DNA of 63,743 nucleotides, from contig JANWJU010000108.1 in the NCBI GenBank assembly GCA_025451775.1, positions 1 through 63,743 of the forward strand, written 5' to 3'. The position numbers and the translations under genes are program-made. Positions 7,869-17,638 of this stretch are shown piece after piece. How positions within the stretch are numbered: position 1 is the first letter of the stretch; every line of letters begins with the position of its first letter. The DNA is from Terriglobales bacterium (GTDB lineage Bacteria; Acidobacteriota; Terriglobia; Terriglobales; SCQP01). The notes below the pieces were generated by a model. That model was not told the DNA's origin and made no database searches. It worked only from the letters and a program-made list of their open reading frames with translations.

Positions 7869-10109
7869 CTAATATTTAAACCCGTAGCGCAACTCCACAT
7901 ACACCTCGCGGGGGGCGTTGAAGTGCGTGCCGCCGAAGGTCAGGCTATTGTCGATCAGCAGGTGGCGATTGAAAATATTGAGAGCGGTGGCGGACACGTT
8001 TACGCGGTCGGTGAGCTGCTTGCCAGCCGAGAGGCTGAATTCCGCATGCTGGGGCAGGTGGGACGGCGGAGCGGCGCCGTTGGCGAATCCGGAACCGTAG
8101 TACACGCTCAGGTCGCCGTAGACGGCGCCGGGAAAGTTCCAGTCCAGCCCGGTATTGACGGTGTTGCGCTGATCGTGATCGAGCAGGAAATACCCGTTGC
8201 CGGGCGTGAAATCGGTCAGCCCGCCGCTGACCGCCCCCTCGCCTTCGGCGATCTGGTTGGAGTAGGCGAGGTGGAACTGGCCGCGGTTCCACAGCCGCGG
8301 CGACCGCACCGTGGCCTCGAAGGCGCGGATGCGCGCGCCGGCGATGGTCAGGGGAAAGAAAATATCCGAGTTGCCCACATTATTGTGGTCGAAAAAGTTG
8401 CGGGCACGGTTGTGGAAGTAGTCCATGTCCAGCCCCCAGCTCCCACGCCCAAGCTGGAAGGGCACGGTCATGCCCACCTGCCACTCCTCGTCCCGCTCGC
8501 CGCGCAGGGGAATGAAGGCCAGGCTCTGTCCGGTGACAAATTGCAGCAGCGGCCCGGAGATCGTCTCCAGCGGCGGCGCCTGGTAGTAGCGGCCATAGTT
8601 ACCGCGCAACACCCAATGCCAGCGCGGCAGTTGCACGGCCAGCCCCACCCGCGGCGAGGTGGCGTTCTCCGGCAACTGCCCGGCAAAGTGGGATTGCCGC
8701 ACCCCGCCCATCAGCGTCAGCCACGCCCAAGGGTTGTACTTCTCCTCGGCGAACACTTCCTCGAGTTGGCCCGACAGCGCCTGCGGCTGCGACAAGTCAG
8801 GGTGTGAGGCGTCGTTGAAGCGCAGGCCAAACAGCTCGTGGTCGTGCTGCCCGAAACCATAAAAACCCACCTCCAGGTTGTTCTTCGCCGTCTGCTCGGT
8901 CAGCGTCGTCTGCAGGCCAGCATAAGTGGAGGTGCGCTGATCGGTGGTGCTGATGGGATAATCCTGCGCCCCGCCCAAGTAGTTGGCGCTGTTGTAGTGG
9001 TACAGGGGCGAAACCGTGAGCAGCGTGTCGGGACTCAAGGTGCGCACCCAACTGAAATTGACGAAGGCGTCGCTCTCCTGCTGGGCGTCGTGCTGAAAAC
9101 TGGCCGGGGCGGAGTTCTGTTCGGGGGTGTTGGGGATCTGGTAAAAATCCCGCCGCTGCGACGCCGCCAAACGCAATTGATTGTCGGCGTTAACGTTATA
9201 GATCAGCGACTCGAAACCGCCCTGCCCATTGTCGGCATCGTGCAGCGCCTGCGCCACGGGCGTTTCCAGCCCCAGGCCGGAGCGGTTGCCGCTCAAGCCG
9301 GCGAAGTAGGCGAACTTGTCGGTGTGGCTGCCGAAAGTGAGTTCGTCATGGGTCTGGTGGAAGTTGCCCAGGCTCAGTTCCAGTTCCGCCTGGTTGTTCA
9401 TCGAGAAGCCGCTGCGCGGGACGACGTTGAAGACGCCGTAGGTGCGGTCGCCATACTCGGCGTCGTAGCTGCCACGCTGCACTTCCATATAGTCCACATC
9501 GCTGGGATTGAACTGTGGCCCAACGTTGCTGGCGATGTTGGTATTGGGCACCGGCACGCCATCGACCAGCCAGCTCACTTGGTGGCCGCCGCGCACATGC
9601 AATTGATCGTGGACCATATAAGCGCCGGGGACGAAATCGGTGATCATGGCCAGGCTGTTGGGCCGGTCGGCGCCGGGGGAGCGCACCACCTGCTGCCGGC
9701 TCACCGTGGTGGTGGGCGTCGAGGATTCGACGTTCACCGCGGGCGCCACGCTGGCGCTTACGGTGGTGGTTTGCGATGCCGTGGCCAAGGGCAGCAGCAA
9801 ATGCACGATGGGCTCGGAGCCGGAGGCCACCGTCAGCGATTGCTGCGCCGCCTGCAGCCCCGGCGCGCTGGCGGTGAGGACGTAGTCGCCCAGCGGCACC
9901 CGCTGAAAATGAAACTCGCCGTTGGCGTCCGCACGCGTGCTCATGCTCCACTGCGAGTTGGCGGCGCGCAGCACCACCTGGGCGCCGGGGATGGGACGGT
10001 GCTGGGGATCGTGAACGATCCCGCGAACGCCGCCAAAAATCGTGGCAAAGGCCACCGACACGAAGCAGACACAACAAACCACCGGCAACCACACTCGACG
10101 CGTGCTCAT
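7869..10109 (-). CDS. TonB-dependent receptor with N-terminal carboxypeptidase-regulatory-like domain
   Basis: A 746-residue outer-membrane receptor. The signal peptide spans about residues 1-22. A CarboxypepD_reg-like beta-sandwich follows (GGVRGIVHDPQHRPIPGAQVVLR to about residue 100), then a plug domain (LAMITDFVPGAYMVHDQLHVRGG, near 155-180), then a long beta-barrel ending RYGFKY with a C-terminal aromatic, as needed for barrel insertion. This architecture (Oar/SusC-like) is heavily expanded in Acidobacteriota for uptake of sugars or metal complexes. A small Cys-rich exported protein is encoded 87 bases upstream on the same strand, so metal uptake is possible. The substrate cannot be read from sequence. 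Confidence 0.9.
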   Translation of the reverse strand: MSTRRVWLPVVCCVCFVSVAFATIFGGVRGIVHDPQHRPIPGAQVVLRAANSQWSMSTRADANGEFHFQRVPLGDYVLTASAPGLQAAQQSLTVASGSEPIVHLLLPLATASQTTTVSASVAPAVNVESSTPTTTVSRQQVVRSPGADRPNSLAMITDFVPGAYMVHDQLHVRGGHQVSWLVDGVPVPNTNIASNVGPQFNPSDVDYMEVQRGSYDAEYGDRTYGVFNVVPRSGFSMNNQAELELSLGNFHQTHDELTFGSHTDKFAYFAGLSGNRSGLGLETPVAQALHDADNGQGGFESLIYNVNADNQLRLAASQRRDFYQIPNTPEQNSAPASFQHDAQQESDAFVNFSWVRTLSPDTLLTVSPLYHYNSANYLGGAQDYPISTTDQRTSTYAGLQTTLTEQTAKNNLEVGFYGFGQHDHELFGLRFNDASHPDLSQPQALSGQLEEVFAEEKYNPWAWLTLMGGVRQSHFAGQLPENATSPRVGLAVQLPRWHWVLRGNYGRYYQAPPLETISGPLLQFVTGQSLAFIPLRGERDEEWQVGMTVPFQLGRGSWGLDMDYFHNRARNFFDHNNVGNSDIFFPLTIAGARIRAFEATVRSPRLWNRGQFHLAYSNQIAEGEGAVSGGLTDFTPGNGYFLLDHDQRNTVNTGLDWNFPGAVYGDLSVYYGSGFANGAAPPSHLPQHAEFSLSAGKQLTDRVNVSATALNIFNRHLLIDNSLTFGGTHFNAPREVYVELRYGFKY

Positions 10110-10196
10110 TGAATTCTCCCTAAGATCGCTCCATCCAGGAAAGCGAGCCGCGGCCGTGCGCTGCGCGCGGCCTCCGGCCCAGGGATCGAGAAGCGA

Positions 10197-10556
10197 TCAG
10201 GCGGACGGAGGACGGAACACGCGGGAGTGAACGCCGGCGGCTGGCCGCGCGCACAGGATTGGGGCGGCGCCCAAGGCCCGTACCAAGGGAGTGCACTGCG
10301 GAACCCGGGCGAGCGGCATCAAGGGCGTGGATGAGGCCGGCAAGTGCAAGGCAACGCCGCTCACCTTGGCGCAGGACGTTGCACAGTCATTATTTTTGTG
10401 GGTGCCACACATGGCCGGAACGCCGTTGCCAGCACTGGCCGCCGCCGTGCAAGAACCCTGGCCCCAGCAACTGGCCACGCCTCCATTGCTCAGCGCCCAG
10501 CTGAGCAGCGGCAGCAACAGGATCCAAACCACGAATAATTGCCGGCGGGCTCGCAT
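10197..10556 (-). CDS. small exported Cys-rich protein upstream of a TonB receptor
   Basis: A 119-residue product with an N-terminal membrane/signal segment (RRQLFVVWILLLPLLSWAL). A mature part follows with six clustered Cys and one His in the first half (CWGQGSC, CGTHKNNDCATSC), then two isolated Cys in a Pro/Ala-rich tail. It is co-directional with the receptor gene 87 bases downstream. I do not recognise the family. Small exported proteins with Cys/His next to TonB receptors are sometimes metal-related (for example the DUF2946 group beside copper receptors), and this is offered only as a hypothesis. Codon use is like that of neighbouring genes. Confidence 0.5.
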   Translation of the reverse strand: MRARRQLFVVWILLLPLLSWALSNGGVASCWGQGSCTAAASAGNGVPAMCGTHKNNDCATSCAKVSGVALHLPASSTPLMPLARVPQCTPLVRALGAAPILCARPAAGVHSRVFRPPSA

Positions 10557-10662
10557 TGATTCGACGATCCAATGAGATGTCCGAATCGATGACTCGGATT
10601 CAATTTCCAGATTAGCATCCCGTAAATTCTGCGGGCCGCCGGTGGATCACGCGATCATCCAG

Positions 10663-12090
10663 TTACCTATAAGAGCCGCCGGCCGCCGCCACGGCTGCCG
10701 GGCGCCGAGCAGAAAGGAACCAATACAGCAGCGGCCCGGTGGCCAGCAGCGCGACTGCCGTACCCGCGAACCGGGGCTGCTGCTTGATGGCCAGGGCCAA
10801 CATCGCCACCGCCAGCCCCATGGGCGCGCAGCACACCGGAAGCAGTTTCCATCCGGAGAGTGGAATGCGGAACGGCGGTGGCTCGCCATGTTGCGCCGCG
10901 GCTTTGGCGTTCGCCCCCACTGCTGCCGTCGCCGCCGCTGGCCGCCGGCGCAGAATCCACAGCGCCACGAACTCCAGCGACAATCCGGCAATGTCAAACA
11001 GCACGTCCAGCGCCAGCAGGTTGGTGAACGACACCCAAACAAAGAGGCTGTACAGCACCGTGCACACCAGCACCGCCTGCCACGCCGCCCCGTGCCGGTT
11101 CCGCCCCAGCAGCCAGCGCGGCAGGAAACCATCCTGCGCCAGGCTCATCGGCAGCGGCACCACGTAGAGCAGTTGGCCGGTGTACTGCGCCCACGCGCTC
11201 AGGATGGCGGTCAGCGTCATGGTCAGCGCCACCGCCGGCGCCAAGCGCGTTCCCAGCGCCAGCGCTCCCAGACGGACGAAGTACCCATTGCTCCAGTGCG
11301 CCGCCACTGGATCAAGATGCAACCCCGCTGCCACCGGCAGCACGTACCCCAGCGTGATCAGCACCAGCCCCCAAAACAGCGCCCGGGGGTAGGTATGATG
11401 CGGCCGATGCACGTCGGGCGCGAAGGTGGCCACGTTATCCCAGCCGGCGTAGTTCCACATCACCGTGCTCAGCGCCACCGCCCAGCCTGCCCAGCCCAGG
11501 GGTTGGCCGGACGCATGCCCTAATGCCGCCGCCGGGACAGCGTACGCCGGCGCCCGCCACCACGCCGCCAGCACCAGCGCCACGAACGGCGCCATCACCG
11601 CCACCGAACTCACCATGGCGTAGCGGGAGATGAAGCGCGCCCCGCGCAGGTTCAGGATCGCCGCCAGCCAGATGAAGCTCAGCACAAACGCCATCGTGGC
11701 CGCGTTCGAAAGGGCATGGCCGGTGAACATGGGCCACCCCTGCCGCATGATGGCGCCGCACAGCACCGGATACAGCGGCATGTCCACCCAAGTGAACAAC
11801 CATCCCCACCAGCCCTCTTGAAAGCCCCAGAAATCGCCGGCCGCGAGGCGCACCCACTGGTAGTAGCCGCCCAGCAGCGGCAACGCCGAGGCCAGCTCCG
11901 CCGCCATCAGCGCGATCGGCAACGACCACAGCACCGGCACCACGAGCAAGAGCGCCAGCGTCGCCCGTCCGCCGATCGAGGCCACCATCGGCTCCAGCCC
12001 GTAGGGCCCGCCGCTGACGGTGAGAAAGATCAGCGCCAGCAGCCCCAGGGTGCCAATCGGCGCGCGCCGCTTCGCTTTCTCCGCCTGCAT
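10663..12090 (-). CDS. APC-superfamily amino acid permease
   Basis: A 475-residue polytopic protein with about 12 hydrophobic helices. The first helix holds the APC glycine-rich unwound region (IFLTVSGGPYGLEPMV), followed by the ELASALPLLGGYYQWV segment seen in amino acid/polyamine/organocation permeases. The helix-6 area reads VMWNYAGWDNVATFAPDV, also typical. The C-terminal cytoplasmic tail is short and basic. It probably imports an amino acid or amine; the substrate is not determinable. A single gene, with no evident operon partner. Confidence 0.88.
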   Translation of the reverse strand: MQAEKAKRRAPIGTLGLLALIFLTVSGGPYGLEPMVASIGGRATLALLLVVPVLWSLPIALMAAELASALPLLGGYYQWVRLAAGDFWGFQEGWWGWLFTWVDMPLYPVLCGAIMRQGWPMFTGHALSNAATMAFVLSFIWLAAILNLRGARFISRYAMVSSVAVMAPFVALVLAAWWRAPAYAVPAAALGHASGQPLGWAGWAVALSTVMWNYAGWDNVATFAPDVHRPHHTYPRALFWGLVLITLGYVLPVAAGLHLDPVAAHWSNGYFVRLGALALGTRLAPAVALTMTLTAILSAWAQYTGQLLYVVPLPMSLAQDGFLPRWLLGRNRHGAAWQAVLVCTVLYSLFVWVSFTNLLALDVLFDIAGLSLEFVALWILRRRPAAATAAVGANAKAAAQHGEPPPFRIPLSGWKLLPVCCAPMGLAVAMLALAIKQQPRFAGTAVALLATGPLLYWFLSARRPAAVAAAGGSYR

Positions 12091-12123
12091 GAGTGCGCCA
12101 ACATAGCACGGTTTGGCGCAGGC

Positions 12124-12151
12124 AGGTGGCTCGCCACTGTTTGCCGGGCCG
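12124..12151 (-). repeat. dispersed repeat A, partial/diverged copy 2
   Basis: Between the APC permease start and the methyltransferase stop, the plus strand reads GTGGCTCGCCAC, then TGTTTGCCGGGCCGCT. The palindromic half matches copies 1, 3 and 4 exactly; the following bases are diverged and the GGTCGCT direct repeat is missing. I read it as a decayed or 5'-only copy. Confidence 0.5.
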
Positions 12152-12152
12152 C

Positions 12153-13007
12153 TTAGACGGTCACGGTGACCCGCAAAAAGGCGGCGGGAATGAACGTGCC
12201 CGCCTGGCTCTTGTTATGCGCGTTGGCCAGTTCGACCAACTGCTCGTGGAGGAGCTGCGCCTTCCCGGCTTTCTGCGCCGCTTCCACGGCCACCATGGTG
12301 GGGCCGTAGAAACGTTCGAAGAGATCGATGAAATCCGCCGGGGTCTTCTCGGGATGGGCGAAGTAGTAGGTGTCTTTCACCATCGATATGCGTTCCCGTG
12401 CGACTCCGGCCCGGCCAAAACGCTCGATGATGTGGCTCTCCACCCCCCAGGTCATGGGGCTGACGAACCCTTCCGGCGGAGGCGGGGTGAACGCCGAGCT
12501 CACTTTAAGCAACTCCGAAACAAACGTCGGATCGCCGGGGATCCAGTTGCCCATCACCACGCGGCCGCCGGGTTTGGTAACCCGCACCATCTCCCTCGCC
12601 GCATCGAAGGGCCGGGGCGCAAACATTGCCCCGAACACGGAGAGGCTCAGATCAAAGGTATTGTCCTCGACCCCGAGCAGGTCGCAGGCATCGCCCTCGC
12701 AAAATTTCAGCCGGGTGAGGCCGGCTGCGGCGGCGCGCCGGTTGCCGGCCTCGACCATGCTGGGGGTGAGATCGATGCCGGTGACGTCGGCGCCCAGGCG
12801 GGCCAGCGGCAGCGCCGTGGTGCCATCGCCGCAGCCGAGATCCATCGCCCGCAGCGGCGGCACGATGCCGAGGGATTCAACGAGCGCTTCGCCGGATTGC
12901 CTCATAAACGCGGCGATTTCGGCAAAGTCGCCTTTTTGCCATAGCGCACGGTTGAGGTTAACAGTTGCCGCCGGGCCTGCGCTGGCTGCCATTGCCTTAG
13001 GGTGCAT
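12153..13007 (-). CDS. class I SAM-dependent methyltransferase
   Basis: A 284-residue protein with methyltransferase motif I AMDLGCGDGTTALPLA (about residues 54-69), an acidic loop VTGIDLTPSMVEAGNRRA (motif II), GDACDLLGVEDNTFDLSLSVFG (motif III/IV) and GGRVVMGNW (motif V). The arrangement matches small-molecule (UbiE/Methyltransf_25-like) enzymes. It is divergent from an AraC/cupin regulator whose gene starts 98 bases away, a layout that suggests this methyltransferase is a regulated target. The substrate is unknown. Confidence 0.85.
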   Translation of the reverse strand: MHPKAMAASAGPAATVNLNRALWQKGDFAEIAAFMRQSGEALVESLGIVPPLRAMDLGCGDGTTALPLARLGADVTGIDLTPSMVEAGNRRAAAAGLTRLKFCEGDACDLLGVEDNTFDLSLSVFGAMFAPRPFDAAREMVRVTKPGGRVVMGNWIPGDPTFVSELLKVSSAFTPPPPEGFVSPMTWGVESHIIERFGRAGVARERISMVKDTYYFAHPEKTPADFIDLFERFYGPTMVAVEAAQKAGKAQLLHEQLVELANAHNKSQAGTFIPAAFLRVTVTV

Positions 13008-13105
13008 GTGGTTCTCCTTCCTCAGGACTAGAATTGTCTAATGCCGCGGCACGCGGGGCCATGCCCGCAGGTCCCGATTACTTGCTCGGACGTCCAGGAG
13101 GACGA

Positions 13106-14083
13106 ATGGACCCATTCTCCGAAATCCTGAGCGGCGTGAAGCTGACCGGAGCGGTGTTCTTCACCGCCGAGTTCTCAGCTCCCTGGGGCGTTGCCACGCC
13201 CGCCTCGCACCCTGGGCCCGGGACCGGTCCCCGAGCACCCCATCTGTTGCTCTACCACATGGTGGTTGAGGGCGAGGCCATGGTTCAAGTCGCCGGCGGA
13301 CCGGCGCTCGAGCTGAACGCCGGCGATATCGTAATCGTCCCCAACGGGCACGCCCACAATATGAGCAGCAAGGGGGCGCCTCGCCCATTCCTGAACTACG
13401 CCATCGTCGAGGCCAAGGTTCAGGCGGGCGACCTGAGTCCGTTGCGGGCCGGCGGCGGCGGCGCCACTTCACGCCTGGTGTGCGGTTACCTGGCGTGCAA
13501 CCCCGACCTCAGCCGCCCTATCCTCGACGCGCTGCCACCCGTATTCAAGGTCAATATCCGCGCGGACGCATCCGGACACTGGCTGGAGAGTTCCATTCTC
13601 CACTTGGTCGAAGTCGCCGGTTCCGGGCACGCCGGCAGCCAAGCCATGCTGGCGAAACTCTCGGAGGCCTTGGTCATCGATGCGCTGCGCCGTTACGTGG
13701 AACAACTGCCAGAACGGAGACGGGGCTGGCTCACCGGCGTTTGCGATCCGGTCGTAGGAAGAAGCTTGAGCTTGTTGCACAGCCGCGTTGCCCAGCCCTG
13801 GACGGTCGCCACACTCGCTGCCGAGGTCGGCATCTCGCGCTCGGCGCTGGTGGAGCGCTTCTCCCGCCATCTCGCCGAGCCCCCCATGACGTACCTCACG
13901 CGATGGCGGCTGCAGTTGGCGGCGCGCTCGTTAGCCGGAACTTCATGCGGCGTGGCCGAGATCGCCGCCCAGGTCGGATACGAATCCGAGGCCGCCTTCA
14001 ACCGCGCCTTCAAGCGGGAATTTGGCGAGCCTCCCGGCCGTTACCGCACCCAGCAGCGCGCTCCCCTGCCAAAATCGGTGTAG
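13106..14083 (+). CDS. AraC-family regulator with cupin sensor domain
   Basis: A 325-residue regulator. The N-terminal half is a cupin_6-type sensor (LLLYHMVVEGEAMVQVAGGPALELNAGDIVIVPNGHAH, residues about 52-90). The C-terminal about 100 residues form the AraC double helix-turn-helix (VATLAAEVGISRSALVERFSRH, then GVAEIAAQVGYESEAAFNRAFKREFG). The ATG at 13106 follows a CAGGAGGA ribosome site; an upstream TTG at 13034 is not supported by one. This class often controls its own gene and a divergent neighbour in response to a small ligand. The methyltransferase across the 98-base gap is the obvious candidate. Confidence 0.88.
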   Translation: MDPFSEILSGVKLTGAVFFTAEFSAPWGVATPASHPGPGTGPRAPHLLLYHMVVEGEAMVQVAGGPALELNAGDIVIVPNGHAHNMSSKGAPRPFLNYAIVEAKVQAGDLSPLRAGGGGATSRLVCGYLACNPDLSRPILDALPPVFKVNIRADASGHWLESSILHLVEVAGSGHAGSQAMLAKLSEALVIDALRRYVEQLPERRRGWLTGVCDPVVGRSLSLLHSRVAQPWTVATLAAEVGISRSALVERFSRHLAEPPMTYLTRWRLQLAARSLAGTSCGVAEIAAQVGYESEAAFNRAFKREFGEPPGRYRTQQRAPLPKSV

Positions 14084-14176
14084 GTGGCGCGGGGGAATCG
14101 CTTGACATTGCGCTGAATCGCGCCAGACTTGAGGCAGCGGATTTGGTCCCAGGGAATATCCATCGGGTGAGCTTTC

Positions 14177-15058
14177 GTGGCTGCGAAATGGGCAGTTGCC
14201 ATGCTGTTGCTGGCCGCCGCCGGGGGCGTGCAGAGCCAGTCCCGCGTCCGCATCGTGCGCGTCAGCTTTCTTACGCCTAACACCATCCTGAGCCCGCCCG
14301 TGCAAGCCGGCGCCCGCCGTTGGACGCAGGTCATGCTCAACGAGCCCATCGTGGCCGGAGATTGGTTGCGCACCGGGCCGGGCGGCGCCCTGGAAATTCA
14401 GCTGGACTGCGGTTCGGCGCTGCGGCTGGCGCAAAATTCCGCCATGCAGGTGCAAGTTCTGAGCTTGGGAGCGAAGGGCTTGCCCGTCACCAGGGTGGCG
14501 GTCGAGCAGGGCCGCGCATTCTTCAGCATGCGCCGCGCCGACAGCGCCGATTTCCGCATCGTTCTTCCCCGCGGCACGGTGGATGAGAGCCACGGCAACG
14601 CCCGCTTCCAGATCATCGTCGCCGCCCAGCCACCCTCCGCCACCGTGAGCGTCAGCAACGGCAGAATCGGAGTCGAAGTGAACGGCACTACCTACCCGCT
14701 GAAAAACTCCGAGCGCTTGGCCTGGAATTCTGCCGGCGCTCCGCAGCGCTCCAAAGCGGTGAAGGCCAAAGACCCCTACGCCAAATGGAGCCAGGATAGG
14801 GATAATGCGTTTGATCGTTCACTGCTACTGGATGAGGGGTCACAATTCGCCGGCGCCGAAGTGGCCGCGCCGCCGGGTTCCACCATGGCCACAACCGGCA
14901 CGCCGCAGCCGGAGTGGAATGCTCGGGGCTTTCCCCCGCCGCCGCAAGGCTATTTTGTGAATCAGGAGGGCAAATGGGCGACCATCAGCGACCTCCCCAC
15001 CTCGCCCGAAGCCGCCGGCACGGGCGGAATCGAGGTTCCGGCCTGCGCCCACAACTGA
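14177..15058 (+). CDS. exported FecR-domain protein
   Basis: A 293-residue protein with an N-terminal signal segment (AVAMLLLAAAGGVQS). A FecR-like beta domain follows: WTQVMLNEPIVAGDWLRTGPGGALEIQLDCGSALRLAQNS, a form seen in many Acidobacteriota periplasmic proteins, then VAVEQGRAFFSM and RIGVEVNGTTYPLKNSERL. The C-terminus is low-complexity and Pro/Gly-rich (GFPPPPQGYFVNQEGKW). It starts with GTG at 14177; an internal ATG at 14201 is also possible. In other phyla FecR domains transduce signals to sigma factors, but no sigma gene is adjacent here, so a structural or surface role is equally possible. Confidence 0.7.
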   Translation: MAAKWAVAMLLLAAAGGVQSQSRVRIVRVSFLTPNTILSPPVQAGARRWTQVMLNEPIVAGDWLRTGPGGALEIQLDCGSALRLAQNSAMQVQVLSLGAKGLPVTRVAVEQGRAFFSMRRADSADFRIVLPRGTVDESHGNARFQIIVAAQPPSATVSVSNGRIGVEVNGTTYPLKNSERLAWNSAGAPQRSKAVKAKDPYAKWSQDRDNAFDRSLLLDEGSQFAGAEVAAPPGSTMATTGTPQPEWNARGFPPPPQGYFVNQEGKWATISDLPTSPEAAGTGGIEVPACAHN

Positions 15059-15075
15059 GCCTCGCGGCCCCCGCT

Positions 15076-17484
15076 CTATTCATACCGGATTGCCTTCGCC
15101 GGATCGAGTGCCGCCGCACGGCGCGCCGGCAGGTAACACGCGAACAACCCAACCCCGATCAGCAGCACACTCACGGTGAGGAATAGCACCGGATCGGAGG
15201 CTGAAACGCCCAGCGGCAGCGAGGCCATGACGCGCGCGGCCGGGTACGCCGCCGCCAGCCCGATGAGGAGCCCCAAGAGCAGTTGTTTCATGCCGCGCGC
15301 CATCACCAGGCGCGCAATATGTCCGGGGCTGGCCCCCAGTGCCATGCGCACACCGATCTCCCGCGTCCGATTGACCGTGGCCTGGGCCATCACCGCGTAA
15401 ATGCCGATGGACGCGATGAAGAGCCCGGTGAGCGCGAACAGCCCAAAAAGCCCGCCGAACACCCGCAAATACCATCGGTTGTGATGGATCATCTCCGCCA
15501 GGGTATCGGTGTTGGTGACCGGCAGATCCGGATCAAGCTTCTGCACCGCGGCCCGTAAGGGCAACGCGAGCGCCGCCGCATGGCCCGAGGTGCGCGACAG
15601 AACCACCATGACGCTATCCCAACCCTCCTGCCGATAGGGAACAAAAAACAGTGGCTGCTGGGTCGCACTCTGGGGCTGCTGCACCATGTCCCCCGACACG
15701 CCAATCACCGTCAGCCAGGGGGAGTATTTATTGTCGTCATACACCCGGAAGCGTTTGCCCAGCACAGCCTGCCCAGCCCAGAAATGCGCGGCGAAGGCCC
15801 GTGTCACAATCGCCGCCTCGCGGCCCGGAGCGCCGTCGCTGGCGTTGAAGTCGCGGCCGCGCAGCAACGCCAGCCTGATCGCGTCGAAATAGCCTGGCGA
15901 TTGAGCCATCATCGCCGCCGTTGGGCCTTTTTGCGGATCGCTGACGGGCTCACCTTCGATTTCGATGGGGTCGGTGCCCACGCCGCCCAAGCCGGGCAGG
16001 CTCGACGCAATCACCGCCTGGCTGACGCCCGGAATGGCACCCAACGGCGGCAGCAGTTGATCGAAAAAGCGGACGCGCGCAGCGGCGTTCGGATAACGCT
16101 GGCTCGGCAGCGCGATGCCTCCAGTCAACAGTTGGCCACTCGGCACAAAGGGATTGACCGTCTGCGCGGCCAGAAACGCGCGCACGAATATCCCGGCGCC
16201 GGTGAGCAGCACGAGCGTGAGCGCAAACTGAAACACAATGAACAGGCCCGAGAGCCAGCCGCCGCGGCGCGTACCCGCGCCACGCGTTCCCTCCTTGAGA
16301 ATCGTGCTCAAATCCGCGCGCGAGGCGCGCAGCGCCGGCGCCAGGCCCGCCATCAACCCGGCGAGCACGCACAGCACGGCAAAGTAGCCGAACACCGTGG
16401 GGTCGATCGTGAAAATGATCCAGGTGGGTTTGCCCACGTTCTGCGTGGCCATGTCGAACCAATGCACGCCGTAGGCCGCCAAGCCCAGCCCCAGCCCACC
16501 CCCCAGCACGCTCAGCATCAAACTCTCGATCAGCACTTGCCGCATCACGCGCCAACGCGAGGCGCCCAGCGCTACCCGGATCGACAGTTCCTGCTGCCGC
16601 ATCAGGACGCGGCTGAGCATCATGTTGGCCACATTGGCGCAGACGATCAGCAGAACCAGGCCCACCGCCACCAGCATCGACAGGAACATGGTGTCGATCT
16701 GGGGGCCGTTGTAAAAGGCGTTGAACGTCATCGCCGCGGCGCTCACGCCCTTGTCCGCTTCGGGATAGGCGGCGGCGAGCCGGTGCGATATCCCCTGCAG
16801 CTCGACGTTGGCGCGTTGCATCGAGATGCCCGGCTTCAAAATGCCGAAAATATCGACCGAACGATTCGAGCGCTTTCGCAGGTCCGCGCCTGGAACCAGC
16901 GGCATCCAGACGTCCACGCCGCTGGGAAAGCTGAACCCCTCCGGCATCACTCCCACCACGGTGGCCGGAGTGCCGTTCACCCCTACCACGCGGCCCACAA
17001 TGTTGGCTGCGCCCCCGTAGCGCTGCTTCCACAGGCCATGGCTCAGCACGACCACGGGCGCCGCGCCCGTCTCGGCGTCGCTCGCCAGAAGCCCGCGCCC
17101 CAGGATCGGGTGCGCGTGAATCATGGCGAACGTTCCGCTCGAAACCTGTTCCAGGCTGTAGCGTTGCGGCGGGATATCGGGTTCGCTGATCACCGCGTTC
17201 ATTCCGCGTCCCGCTTCCAAAGCCGTAAAGAGCGTGCTCTGGCTGCGGTAATCGAGAAAATCCGGGTAGGACGCCGGCAGGCGATCCACCCGCTGGTTCC
17301 GCTCAGCCACAATGACCAGCCGCGATCCCTGTGGCACCGGCGGGGCTTTGTACATGACCGCGTACACCAGCGTGAAGATCATGGTGTTCAGGCCGATGCC
17401 CAACCCCAACGCGGCGGTGATCGCCAGCGCATGCCAGGGCTGCGAAACAATCGCGCGCAGCGCGGACCGCAGGTCGTGCCCCAT
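15076..17484 (-). CDS. ADOP-type FtsX/MacB-like permease
   Basis: An 802-residue integral membrane protein with the duplicated MacB_PCD + FtsX layout. TM1 is near residue 20 (LAITAALGLGIGLNTMIF). A periplasmic domain contains the ADOP-typical NPVVVLSHGLWKQRYGG-like segment (here APVVVLSHGLWKQRYGGA), then a first FtsX block (VRVALGASRWRVMRQVLIES). The second half repeats the plan and ends with a second FtsX block (GVRMALGASPGHIARLVMARGM). Acidobacterial duplicated orphan permeases are abundant in this phylum and usually lack a dedicated ATPase gene, as here. I start at ATG 17484 (MGHDLRSALRAI), because the longer reading adds an unconserved Arg/Pro-rich leader. The substrate is unknown. Confidence 0.9.
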   Translation of the reverse strand: MGHDLRSALRAIVSQPWHALAITAALGLGIGLNTMIFTLVYAVMYKAPPVPQGSRLVIVAERNQRVDRLPASYPDFLDYRSQSTLFTALEAGRGMNAVISEPDIPPQRYSLEQVSSGTFAMIHAHPILGRGLLASDAETGAAPVVVLSHGLWKQRYGGAANIVGRVVGVNGTPATVVGVMPEGFSFPSGVDVWMPLVPGADLRKRSNRSVDIFGILKPGISMQRANVELQGISHRLAAAYPEADKGVSAAAMTFNAFYNGPQIDTMFLSMLVAVGLVLLIVCANVANMMLSRVLMRQQELSIRVALGASRWRVMRQVLIESLMLSVLGGGLGLGLAAYGVHWFDMATQNVGKPTWIIFTIDPTVFGYFAVLCVLAGLMAGLAPALRASRADLSTILKEGTRGAGTRRGGWLSGLFIVFQFALTLVLLTGAGIFVRAFLAAQTVNPFVPSGQLLTGGIALPSQRYPNAAARVRFFDQLLPPLGAIPGVSQAVIASSLPGLGGVGTDPIEIEGEPVSDPQKGPTAAMMAQSPGYFDAIRLALLRGRDFNASDGAPGREAAIVTRAFAAHFWAGQAVLGKRFRVYDDNKYSPWLTVIGVSGDMVQQPQSATQQPLFFVPYRQEGWDSVMVVLSRTSGHAAALALPLRAAVQKLDPDLPVTNTDTLAEMIHHNRWYLRVFGGLFGLFALTGLFIASIGIYAVMAQATVNRTREIGVRMALGASPGHIARLVMARGMKQLLLGLLIGLAAAYPAARVMASLPLGVSASDPVLFLTVSVLLIGVGLFACYLPARRAAALDPAKAIRYE

Positions 17485-17638
17485 GCCTCCCCTTACGGGC
17501 GAACGTCGCCAGAAGTTCGGGACGTTTTGGCTTTTTTCGGGCGATGGGAAGACCCGCCGCCGAGAAAATATCGGGCAACGATCGACTTGAGAACTCCAGG
17601 CAAAAACGGCGAGCGGGAATGGCCAGGAAACGCCGGGA

